Positions 22,665 through 32,219 of a DNA stretch of 64,000 bases are shown piece after piece. The stretch is from Blastobasis lacticolella (taxonomy: Eukaryota; Arthropoda; Insecta; Lepidoptera; Blastobasidae), in contig LR990059.1 in NCBI GenBank assembly GCA_905147135.1, positions 14,531,001 to 14,595,000 on the forward strand. The letters are read 5' to 3'. The first letter of the stretch is position 1. Every line of letters begins with the position of its first letter. The notes under the pieces were generated by a model. The model saw only the letters and a list, made by a program, of their open reading frames with translations, searched no databases and was not told the origin of the DNA. Position numbers and translations under genes: made by a program.

Positions 22665-22790
22665 TTTATACCACTAAGGTGGCAAACAAGCTTGCGGCCT
22701 GCCTGATGGTAAGCAGTCACCGCAGCCTATGGACGTTTGCAATACCAGGGGCATCACCCACGCGTTGCCGACCTCGTAGAACCTTTTTTT
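22665..22790 (-). repeat. LINE 3'-end fragment (family D)
   Basis: GCCTGCCTGATGGTAAGCAG and CACCGCAGCCTATGGAC, preceded on the plus strand by a T-rich run that is the tail on the minus strand. Confidence 0.6.
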
Positions 22791-22949
22791 GAAGAACTCC
22801 GTGTTGTATCGCGACCATATGCGTACGGTACCGCTATGTATCATCAATTTGAAATAATTAAATAATATTTCAACAAGCGTTTAGCGCCTCTACCAACTGC
22901 AGTATAGTGAAATAAATATCAATGGTAGAGAATATTTTCTTGTTATATT

Positions 22950-23110
22950 AGACTAGCCAGGTATTTCACCACCATCTCACCTAGTTTTAAGTGACGATGG
23001 AGCATGCCTGTCTATGATCAGCTTATTCACTTTAGCCTTAAATTCCAGATTATTATGATCAGGGAACACACTCACATCAGATCAGGCAACGCGTTCCATT
23101 CATTAGCTGT
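22950..23110 (-). repeat. LINE ORF2 3' end fragment
   Basis: Diverged copy of 17,941-18,110, extending further (GGCAACGCGTTCCATTC). Confidence 0.55.
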
Positions 23111-23955
23111 ACGCATTATAATGGTTGAACCAAAGCGGCTCGTGCGGTTAGCTGGAAGATCCACGACATAAGACTGAAGTGCTCGTCCGGATCGCGTTTC
23201 CAGATGACGCAATGGCAGCGAAACCCCTCCAAATCAGAGAACCAACTCACGCTTCCCTTCATTTTCTTGAGGCGGTCTTTGGAACTTTCAATTTGCGAAG
23301 AAAATTCTTGTCTGAAATTAATTTGGCCACGGGGGCTGGGAAATGCGCATATTTTTCTGTGGCTTTCCCTCGTCCATTCATCATTTCCATTCATTGATTC
23401 CATGGAATTCGGCCTCCGCGATTTTTTATGGAATTTCGCGAAAAATGGATGCGCCATCCCTTTGTATTCTTCCTAGTCAGCTTAAGAACGTTGATGCAAA
23501 GTATTTTATAGAGATTTTACACGTGGAATCAGCATTCCGTAACAGTCCACTGTTGGGATTGAGCCTCTTCCATATTAGTAAAACACACCAAATTCTTAAA
23601 CACGCTTAAGAATGACGTTAACGTTTATTGTATGAAGCTATTTTTTATGTATCAGTTTAAATCCGTTTAAGAATTTGCTGCAAACCGCCCTTAATGTATG
23701 ATAATTTTAAAATTATTAAAGACATTTTAAATTTTGACTTACTGCCATTTACTACTCTATGACATCATAAATTTATTTTTATTGTATCGTACATATAACA
23801 TGACGGTATCTACACTGTTTTTATGTACACGTTCTGAGCGGTACCCACATTATAAAACATTGCCTGTTGATGATTCAATCGAAACCGTTCACAATGTATT
23901 AAGTTTATTTTAATTATAGTGTTTTTAATTTTATCAAATAAGTGATAGGGCTACT
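23111..23955. other. Unmatched sequence
   Basis: Several mutually overlapping frames on both strands at 23,116-23,609 have no recognisable domain and mostly reflect a local lack of stops. 23,760-23,955 is AT-rich. Confidence 0.35.
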
Positions 23956-23959
23956 CATT

Positions 23960-24060
23960 ATCATTATCATCAACTGAAAGACGCCCACTGCTGGGCATAG
24001 GCTTCCCCCAGATATCTCCACAGAGGCCGGCCCTGCCATCCGCTACCAGCCGATACCCTT
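23960..24060 (-). repeat. RTE-like LINE 3' end with GAT tail
   Basis: ATTATCATTATCATCA is followed by CCCACTGCTGGGCATAGG and GAGGCCGGCCCTGCC. In reverse it is a LINE 3' UTR ending in GAT repeats. Confidence 0.6.
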
Positions 24061-24309
24061 TTTTACGAGCTCTACCAGGTAGTCAGTTCACCTTGCAATC
24101 TATAGGTTACTATTGCTGTATAGCAACTGCCGAATTTTGTATGTTTTTAGATAATAAAGTGTGTTCAGTTGTTCATTCAGTTTACAAATAGCTGCCTTCT
24201 AAGACACCAGCTGTCTTTTACGAGACTTTGTCGATGGAAAGAGGTTGGTATACTATTTCTACTCTCGCTCTCAAATACTGCGACGACTATTTCTGAATTT
24301 AATAGACGA

Positions 24310-24625
24310 CCATCATCATCATCATCATCGTCCTGCACTTATCCCGGCCTCTGCCAGGGTCCGCTTTAATACTCAATCTTCTCCTCTTCGCCCGGTCTTC
24401 GGCATCTTCTCAATGTAAGCCGTTGGCTCTCGCATTCGACTCAACGATATCAATCCATCGCTTCTTGGGTCGCCCACGGGGCCTCTTTCCTAATACCGGC
24501 AGATTCAGGCACCTATTTCCCGCTGTATCCCTGAGGCATACGCAACACGTGACCAAACCAGTGAGATATCCCTTCACGCTAAGGCTGCTACGGATGTACT
24601 TGAGAGAGATGTAGATGAGATGAGA
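24310..24625 (-). pseudogene. RTE-type LINE RT C-terminus and 3' tail
   Basis: The minus strand encodes GKRPRGRPKKRWIDI (24,455-24,500), the Arg/Pro-rich C-terminal motif of RTE-type polyproteins. This is followed by a 3' UTR and a GATGATGATGATG tail (CATCATCATCATCATC at 24,311-24,328). The rest of the element is missing, as usual for 5'-truncated insertions. Confidence 0.65.
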
Positions 24626-24711
24626 TGTAGACGATGTAGGTATTTAATTTTCTAAGTACCTAAACAAAATCGTACGGACCTAGATATTATATTTATTTAT
24701 TTACAACACTG

Positions 24712-24782
24712 ATCTCTAACCCGCCTGCCAAGCGTGGAGATTATGGCAATAACCTCGCCTGTCGTGAGAGAGGCCCTAAGTC
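24712..24782 (+). repeat. Family C repeat fragment
   Basis: GCCTGCCAAGCGTGGAGATT and the AGAGAGGCCCTAAG block shared with 28,940-29,010 and 53,190-53,255. Confidence 0.6.
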
Positions 24783-24865
24783 TGGATGATGATATAACAT
24801 GCTTAACATGCAAACTTTATTTGCCTATTACAGATTTTTGTAACAATGTACGTCTAATACAAAAG

Positions 24866-24950
24866 AGCGTCGGTAGCCGGGCGGTTGAGTATCTAACTCG
24901 TAAGCTACCGGGTTCGAATCCCGCTGTGGCCATATACCAATGACTGCAAT
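24866..24950 (+). repeat. SINE family A, tRNA-like head only
   Basis: GAGCGTCGGTAGCCGGGCGG and box B GGGTTCGAATCC, then CATATACCAATGACTG, where the match to family A stops. Confidence 0.65.
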
Positions 24951-25325
24951 AGACATTTCAATGTCATTATTAATGGAGATTAGGGCTAGAAAAATATCGA
25001 CTTCGAGATGTCATAGTGCGAGAACTAGGCCCCTGGGCCTAGAGTTCGCTAATTTACTTGCTTTGATCACAATTGTATTTTTTAATTTAATTATAATATA
25101 CCAAATATACGTAAAACTGCCATTGAGCAGCGATTGCGATCCGATTACAATTCCATTGATCCATTAGTTAAGTAGCGAACTCGAGATCCTGACCATTGCT
25201 TTTTTCACGTTGACATCAACGTTTCCACAAATACTGTACTTCTAAGGATATAAGTAGGCATGAGGCACTTTATATTAGTCCTCACAGTGACAACCTGCGG
25301 TTCCATATTTTTGTTACCTACAACC
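24951..25325. other. Unmatched sequence
   Basis: No gene or repeat recognised. Confidence 0.35.
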
Positions 25326-25339
25326 TAAATGTAGGAATG

Positions 25340-25425
25340 TTATGGGCGACAGTTACCACTTACCACTTACCATCAGGTGGGCTGTCAGCTCGTTTGTCAC
25401 TGAGTAGCGTAAAAATCTTTGCGAA
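25340..25425 (+). repeat. LINE 3'-end fragment (family D)
   Basis: CACTTACCATCAGGTGGGC and CTCGTTTGTCACTGAG, matching other family D copies; truncated. Confidence 0.5.
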
Positions 25426-25629
25426 CGATTTGTTGCAGTACAAAAACAAATTAAGGCACAAATTGTTAATGTAAGCATTGTAGCTTTTATTAACAAAATT
25501 GTAATGGTTTATGTATGTACTTAACATTGTTATCAGTCGCAACAGTTAGCTTATTAAATATCAAATTTTGCAAATAAAATAGGAAACTTTAGGTCTAATT
25601 GATTATCTAGTGAAATGTACTATTTGTGT

Positions 25630-25650
25630 AAAAAAAAAAAAAAAAAAAAG
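25630..25650. repeat. Poly-A run
   Basis: An uninterrupted stretch of about 21 A residues. It may be a retroelement tail, but no element body can be assigned. Confidence 0.7.
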
Positions 25651-25904
25651 TAGACGAAGAAAATATTCGAATCTGTCGGCGAAAATAGAATTTGTAACGC
25701 AAAATGTGTGCTAAAAGCCACATTTTACCACTAGGAGCGAATGTCACACCAAATTGGGCATTGCGGCTCGCATAGTAAAGGTGAAGGTAGCCTTTTACCT
25801 TAGAAGACGCGGTCAGCATCAAAAGTGGGTAATACCTACAACACTTTTAGCTGACTTCAAAGAAAAGAGCACGTTCTATTTTTGATTGTACGAGTCGTTT
25901 TTTT

Positions 25905-26035
25905 TGTATATCATCATTTGGCGTTCATGTCCTGGTTGTGCTTTCGCGCACGTAGGCCCCGGGGTCCGCCTTGACCATGATCCAGAATTTGGTAGATCAA
26001 GTAATTACAGTGGAGCGTTCTTGGCGGTGAACGCG
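25905..26035 (-). repeat. SINE family A, 3' end
   Basis: ATCATCATTTGGCGTTCATG, then GCGCACGTAGGCCCCGGGGT and AATTACAGTGGAGCG, in the order found at 59,035-59,140. Confidence 0.65.
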
Positions 26036-26149
26036 CATACGTTATGGCGCGCGCTTATGCCTTAGTGGGGTTAAATTGGACTAGAAATAGTCGTCCCCAA
26101 TCGGAGATTCTGGATAAAGTAATCTCGATTTTAGTCACAAATATTCATA

Positions 26150-26270
26150 TTCATATTTATTAGCTTCCATAAAGATAATACAATAACATTGTTATGTACA
26201 TACAATACAGACCCGGTTGGGCGCAGCATTTTGGGAGGGAGAAGGCTTTAAACTTACCAAGCTAATGGAA
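26150..26270 (-). repeat. LINE 3' end with ATTC-type tail
   Basis: TATTCATATTCATATTTATT is followed by AT-rich 3' UTR-like sequence ending in AAGGCTTTAAACTTACC. No coding part remains. Confidence 0.4.
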
Positions 26271-28784
26271 TAATTTATACCTATTGACTATTTAAGTATT
26301 AACATATCCATTATATCTATTATTTATCAGTGAATTTTACTATTTCCAATACTCTATAGTAATTATCTAATATTTTGTACTTTTATTTTTATTACTTAAA
26401 CTACATATAATGCACGCTTTACATTGACGCCTATTATTGCACTTTCGTAGTAGTTTCGTAGCACTTTCAGATTACCATTTGTATATACAGTATGGTAAAA
26501 GAGATTTTTTTTTGAAATTTTTAAATGCTTATACAAATACTTGACTTTGGCCCGTAGCAATCATTTAACCAGTTCACTTTGAGATCTGAGATTTGTCCGT
26601 GCGTTCTTGAGGAAGAGGAGTGCTTCCCTCCCGAAGATATACAGGGTGTTTCATAATACATGTATAAAGCCGTGAACTGGATGGAGTGCTAAACGTATTA
26701 AAACGATAGGTACAATTATTTTTTTCGTACGTGGAATAGTAAGCGAGAAAATGACTATCGAACCTTTTTACCTTTCCAATGTCGATAATCGACATTTTGA
26801 AAACGAAAGACCGCATCTCTAGAAATCAGTTGTAAAAGGTCACTCAAGTTCATAGTACTAGGCGCAATGATATTAAGGAGATCTAAATTAGCCGTTTTGT
26901 ATTTTTTGGTTTGAGGGTTCTGTACAAAAAAATATTGTAATTTTAATTTAATAGGTTCCTTCATAGTTTTTTCGAAAGTGCACCACCACCTAACTAATAG
27001 CAAAGTAGTCTAATTCAAATTACTGTGGCATATTAATGTAGCAAACTCTAATTAATGTAGCATATTTGTCTTTATAAGTTTGCTTTCTCATGTCATGCCT
27101 GTCAGTCATGTTTCAGTGTCGCAAAGGTCCTATCTGCTATGAGATTTTTCAGTAACTACACACACATATTTTTGTATTAAATAAAACAAATAAAATACCT
27201 TAGTGTAATGAATGAAACATAAATAAAACAAAGACAGCAGAGAGTGGAGTTTAAGACAGAACCCTCCACTAATGTGGGGAAGGCTTAAACTCTCAGAGGA
27301 CTGTTATGTTAAAATCCGTACGATTTCACGAATATTTCTCATCAACAAAAATTAACTAAATGAATCTTAGTTGACGGAGCTATACCTGTAAATATCCCAT
27401 GCTTCACCCAGTTGGAGAACCTAGGCAGGGGCGCAACAACCGCCGTATCAGCCGTATCAATGATACGGGGTCCCAAATCGTTTGTAAGCAAAAATACGTA
27501 CTGTTATCCTCAATTTCAGTTAAACACTATTTCCCGGAAAAAAAAAATTCTTTAGTGATTTTCAGACCAGGGTCGGGGCCCCCTCCGCCAAAGATGCAAA
27601 TGAAATCAAGTGATACAATCCGTTTTCGTTCCCCTTTCGCTTAGAGATAATAAACATTTTTAATAAAAAACAACAACTTAGAGCCCCTCACGCGCACTCA
27701 CTCATTACTTCATTGAAATTGTGTAAAAATGCACCTATAGCAAAAATGAGAAAAATCTTGATCTCATGTACAACATATTCAGCACTATCGGTGAGATCAT
27801 AAGATTTAAAAAACTCCTTACACTGTTCATTGCTCAACGGGTCAGATGGACCTGGCTCATAATAAAATCGTTTTGGCCCACACGATTTTCGAATTTGACT
27901 GTTTTTAAGTTAATCGTGAAAACTTTATAGCCAAAATGTCAGAAATAGAGCTCGCACGCTCATTAATTAATTGTTTGCGAAGTTAATTTTATTATAAACC
28001 AGATGTCAGAAATGTCTACATCGTATAGTCCATTTACTGATTTTATGTTATTCGCGCAAGTATTCTGAAGGGTTAGTTTGTGAAACTATCGAGCTCGCTA
28101 CGCTCGCTTATTCAACAAATTATGACATTTTTATATTTATCACGCAAGGTTTTAATATACCAAAGTCAAGGGCCAATTTACAAAAATTCCGATGTCCACC
28201 AAGGCCTTTAAGGAGATTCTTGTCATACAAACTACCAACATAAAACATTAACAAATTATACACCTAAATCTTCCTCAATAGACAAAGTAATTCCACTTTG
28301 TCAATTGGTGAAAACCGCATGAAAATCCGTTCAGTAGTTTTCGAGTTTATCGCGAACAGGCAGACAGACGCGGTGTGGAACTTTCTTTCATACATATGTT
28401 ATTCTTACTATTAAGGTGATTCAACGCCCATACTAAATTTCTCTCGATATTCTTTCATTTGTTCGAGTGTTTAGTGATTGTATTATGATTTCTACTCTTA
28501 GTAAATGTATTCAATGGTGCGCAAAGTGGTTTTCTTTGCAAAAGCAGTTAAATCGAAAAAAGCACAAATCGCCGCTTGATGGCGTTGTTTTGTGATTTAA
28601 TTATTTTTCTTTTTCATTGCTTTGTTTTACATTATTAACATGTGGAAATCTCTTTCGCGCACAATTGAACATATTTTCTAATAGCCAATTGCACAAAAAC
28701 GTTACATAAAAATTGTATGATAATCGTACCGCCTTAACACGCGAATGGCTTGGATTTAAGTTACTCATTAGCATCCCTTGTAGC
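26271..28784. other. Long region without recognised gene
   Basis: Contains a 33-bp transposon-end-like sequence at 26,640-26,672 (listed separately) and Helitron-like debris at 28,300-28,412 (AAAATCCGTTCAGTAG, GACAGACGCGGTG). Short frames at 26,574-27,003 lack known domains. The remainder is AT-rich and unmatched. Confidence 0.4.
26640..26672 (+). repeat. 33-bp transposon-end-like sequence
   Basis: Starts TACAGGGTGTTTCATAATAC. The exact reverse complement lies at 39,565-39,597. The start resembles Tc1/mariner-type ends next to TA. Neither site has a visible partner end nearby. Confidence 0.5.
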
Positions 28785-29047
28785 CGTGTGGTGACCGGTA
28801 GAGTAAAATAGCACCAACCCCTTACACTCGTGGGTGTCGTACAAGGCGACTAACGTTTAGAGGCAAAATATCTAGTCTCCATAAACTGGAAAATGGGCAG
28901 CAGCGTTTTTCATTGTTATGTTTGCAACACTGCAATCTCCAACTCGCCTGCCAAGCGTGGAGATTATGGCAATAACCTCCCCTTTTGCGGGAGAGGCCCA
29001 AAGTCCTGTAGTGGACTGTTATGGGCTGTGATGATGATGATGATGAT
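28785..29047 (+). mobile_element. Family C repeat, near full length with GAT tail
   Basis: Begins GCCGTGTGGTGACCGG, includes CACTCGTGGGTGTCGTACAA and CTGCCAAGCGTGGAGATT, and ends GGGCTGTGATGATGATGATG. Copies at 53,058-53,296 and, reversed, 58,757-59,009 share the same two ends, so this is a discrete short element of about 250 bp. The tail suggests mobilisation by an RTE-type LINE. Confidence 0.75.
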
Positions 29048-29363
29048 CCCTTGTAGTTGGGGGTACTAACTATGGGGCCCCAGACAGCTATTGATACGGG
29101 GCCCCTGGAAGGCAAGCAACGCCACTGAACCTAGGTTACCTATGTGAAACACGGACCCAAACACAATTTTAGTAATTACTGTCTGTACAAATTACCCGAT
29201 AAAATAGTGGTAAGCAAATGTATTCCATCACCGACATCATAAGGATTATTATTAGTCCACTGTTGGACTTGTTTGAGCCTCACTTTATTAAATAAACACA
29301 ATCAACATTACGGTGCATCTACCAGGAGAACATAAGAGGCGAAATAAGTACGACCCCTAACGC
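29048..29363. other. Unmatched sequence
   Basis: No gene recognised. It ends with the 8-bp CCTAACGC copy that flanks the next element. Confidence 0.4.
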
Positions 29364-29717
29364 CAGTGTTACCAGCAGTAGTTTCCAAAAAAGTACGTCT
29401 GGGCTCTTAAAATAGTACGAAAATGGCTAAAAAGTTACGATTTCTTCTTATTATCTTCTATATTTTATCGGCCTTGGGGGGGGGGGGGGATGATTTTTAG
29501 TCAATTAATGACGTTATTTTGTTGCCGGTGGCTAAAATCAACCCTTCCTTCCCATTATTTTTCAGTATTTTGCGCACAGGAAAGGTGAAGCTCAGCTAAA
29601 TTCAGCATTTTGTAAAAACGTACTAAATAGTACGATGTGGAGCAAAGTACGCTTAAGGTACGACAGTCGGCCAAATAGTACGAAAATCGTACTAAAAGGT
29701 ACGATCTGGCAACGCTG
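29364..29717. mobile_element. hAT-type MITE (354 bp) with 8-bp target duplication
   Basis: The ends are inverted: CAGTGTTACCAG on the left and CAGCGTTGCCAG on the minus strand at the right. Both are followed by blocks containing TAGTACGA. The flanks are CCTAACGC (29,356-29,363) and CCTAAAGC (29,718-29,725), 7 of 8 identical. CAG-starting ends plus an 8-bp duplication are the hAT signature. There is no transposase frame, so the copy is non-autonomous. A run of 14 G residues lies at 29,476-29,489. Confidence 0.8.
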
Positions 29718-29725
29718 CCTAAAGC

Positions 29726-30004
29726 GCTGCCTGCTGCCACGCCTCCCGCCTCGCCTCCCGCCACCCGCCACCCCGTGCGCCCCGCGCCGAAAGTCGCGGG
29801 AAATACTCCGCCACGAGGCCCATGTGTCGACACGCCGGAATTTTGGCAGTGTGCGTGCTGCACTTGGGTGTGTCGTTTGAACCGCTGACGCCGACAGCGT
29901 GGCTTCTTGTGTTTTGAGTTTCGATTTTCGTGTTCGTTTATTCGGTTTTTAGCTTTTCGCGTGATCGGTGTGATTGTTTGTTGCGTTGTATGTATAGGAT
30001 ACCT
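29726..30004. promoter_or_regulatory. GC- and CpG-rich block, possible host promoter or first exon
   Basis: In contrast with its surroundings this block is GC-rich, with many CpG dinucleotides (for example CGCCTCCCGCCTCGCC) up to about 29,910, then T/G-rich. It has no repeat match in the window. The LTR element begins directly at its right edge. It could be a host CpG-rich start region interrupted by the insertion, but no coding exon is visible. Confidence 0.3.
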
Positions 30005-30378
30005 AATGTCGTGATTTTAGTAAAGTGAATGGTTGTGGAATTGTCTTGTGATTAAAGCTATAACTCTCGTTAATGTATTCGAGAACCTATTTGAACATTT
30101 AAAGAGTAATTTAAGCCATAACTTCCGGTTGATATTTGATAAGTCGCCATGCTGGTACGACGTCTTCCGGTGAATACTGGTCAAGTCGCCATGTTGGTAT
30201 GACGTCTACAAGTTACACCGTGATTGGCTGCTGTCAAAAGGATCGACAGTGATTGGTCAAATATCCCCACCGCAAAAACCTATGAACTGGAGCATGAAAT
30301 GGGCCCGGGAAGGACACTTCGAGTTAGTAGCTACTACAGGCAAGTCGATCAGGACAAATACAGTGGAATCATAATACT
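30005..30378 (+). repeat. 5' long terminal repeat (374-bp direct repeat)
   Basis: Base-for-base the same as 37,231-37,604 as far as I can compare by eye. The first bases are AATGTCGTGATTTTAG. A 3-bp stagger at the start is possible, since TGTCG begins at 30,007. Downstream, TTCAGAAGTG is the only candidate for a tRNA primer site and is weak. Confidence 0.8.
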
Positions 30379-30427
30379 TCAGAAGTGTTCAAAAGAAACC
30401 AAACCCACAAAGTGACTGAAATTCCAA

Positions 30428-32216
30428 GTAAGTAATATTTGATTATTTCATTGTCATTTTTAAGCCAATTACGTACGGCTTCCAAGTGTAATGATATGAT
30501 GGGGATAAATTTTTTTTTTGTTGAACAACCCTACGGTAGATCGCTGTAATTACTTAGTTTTGTGTTATTTAATTTGTTTTTAATCATAACAGTTTTGTAG
30601 TTACCTAGATAGCCGGTAGGACGGAAATCATGCAGAAATAGTAAAATAATTACTTCAGAACATTGAATTTTAATGTGTAAAAAAGAAATTTACCGTACCT
30701 GTACAGCCTGACCACCGAAGCCAGCAAAGATTTACGTTCGAATCATGATTTATGTTAACGAAGTCTATGATTAAAAGCGATACTTAAGTAGGTAGTTCCT
30801 AAAATTTAGGCACTTAGTGCCAGCATCGAATTCCGGCAGGATATTAATATTTATTTTACCTGTTACTTATCTTTTTGTTATAATACAGGAAATATGAGTA
30901 ATAGTGAGTAGATTTGAAGGTAGTTGAAATTTAAGCTATGTGTTATTGATGCTAACACCTATAACAAACCTGAAAGTGTGTTAGTATATTGCGGTTTATT
31001 TACGTCATAAGTAGACAATAATTTAGTTGATTATGGGCAATGTTCAGTTTTTATTGTTGTTCGTTAAATTAATAATTTGCATCTAATTAATAAAAAAAAA
31101 TTCTTGGGAATGTCTTGGGAATGTCAAACTTGTCGAATGCATTTAATAAATTTTAGCCGTTAAAACGCCGCTAAGTTCCGAGGAGACGAATGACGTCATA
31201 GTATGCGTCTCGTATATATTTACTGTTTAGTACTATAGGCGAATCAGGTATTTCATACGGATTTCCAGTGTTAATTGATATATAGACCATTGAGGAAGTT
31301 ATGAAACCGCCTTACAAGTACTGTATTATGGAAAATTGTTTTTGTTTAGTTATTTTGTTAGTTGAATCTGTCTCACTTATTCTACACTTTTTATAAAATA
31401 GTTCATGGGTCTAAATAAAGAATAAAAATGGGACCTTTATGGATATTCGGACAAGATTCGGGAAACTTATATTTATTGTACCACCATCCATGCACTATTA
31501 TTGTACCACCTACATTATTAATGTACCTACCGCAGTTATCGCAAATAAATGATTCCAAGCTTGATTTCCTATGTCGCATGTATTGTATATGTAATTTGAT
31601 TGAGTTTTACTGGTGTGAACAATGTTTATATTGACGTGAGCGAGCGTTATGATTCTTAATTTCGCGTGAGAGTGCGCCGGATTGATTTTTAACGTGAGCG
31701 AGCGTTGTGATTCTAAATGATACGCGAGAGTGCGTTAGATTATTTTTCGACGCCAGCAAGCGTTGTGGTTCTGAATGTAGTGCGAGAGTGCGCTAGATTA
31801 TTTTTCGACGCGAGCAAGCGTTGCAGCTGAATGTTGTGCGAGAGTGCATTGGATAATTTTTTGGATGCGAGCGAGCGTTGTAATTCTGAATGTCACGCCA
31901 GAGTGCGCTGGATTAATGTTGACGCACGCGATTGTCGTGATTCTGAATACTGCGTGAGTGTGCGCTGTAGTTAAAATTATTAAGAATGATTATTTGTTTG
32001 TTGTGGTGTTATTCAATCGACATGGGTGATAGTTTTTGTGAATTATAGTGAGCAGGATATTTTTCCCAGTTTTACGATGAGAAGCTTTTATGTTAGGGTT
32101 AGTTAGGGAAAAAGATGCATATAATTTAAAGGAATGTAGGCATGTTACTGTTTTGCAAAAAAAAATTAAAAAAAAAAAAAAGATTTAAGTTATGATGGCT
32201 TTATTGCTTGTTACAG
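30428..32216 (+). other. Intron-like leader between LTR and gag
   Basis: A strong 5' splice-site match, CCAA|GTAAGTAA, lies at 30,428. A 3' splice-site match, TTATTGCTTGTTACAG, ends at 32,216, just 3 bases before the gag-pol ATG (32,220). Splicing would remove 1,789 nt, including the tandem repeats, and join a short exon from the LTR to the start codon. This is inference from the junction sequences only. Confidence 0.4.
31633..31978 (+). repeat. Six tandem 57-58-bp units in the retrotransposon leader
   Basis: Units start at 31,633, 31,691, 31,749, 31,807, 31,864 and 31,921. Each has the pattern GACGYGAGCRAGCGTTGTG, a spacer with TTCTGAATG, then GCGAGAGTGCGC and a T-rich end. Units differ by several substitutions. 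The repeats are outside any coding frame. Confidence 0.85.
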
Positions 32217-32219
32217 GCA

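Noticed and set aside
23116..23609. Overlapping 70-113-codon frames on both strands, possible exon
   Set aside because: No frame has a recognisable domain, codon preference or splice context, and part overlaps a LINE 3' fragment.
29635..29880. Proline/arginine-rich frame at the hAT MITE and CpG block
   Set aside because: It crosses the transposon end, exists on both strands because of GC richness, and has no domain.
30224..30415. Small open frame inside the LTR, also seen at 37,450-37,638
   Set aside because: It is duplicated simply because the LTR is duplicated, it diverges where the LTR ends, and it has no recognisable domain.
31633..31978. CRISPR-like array
   Set aside because: Units are contiguous tandem repeats without unique spacers, and the genome is eukaryotic.
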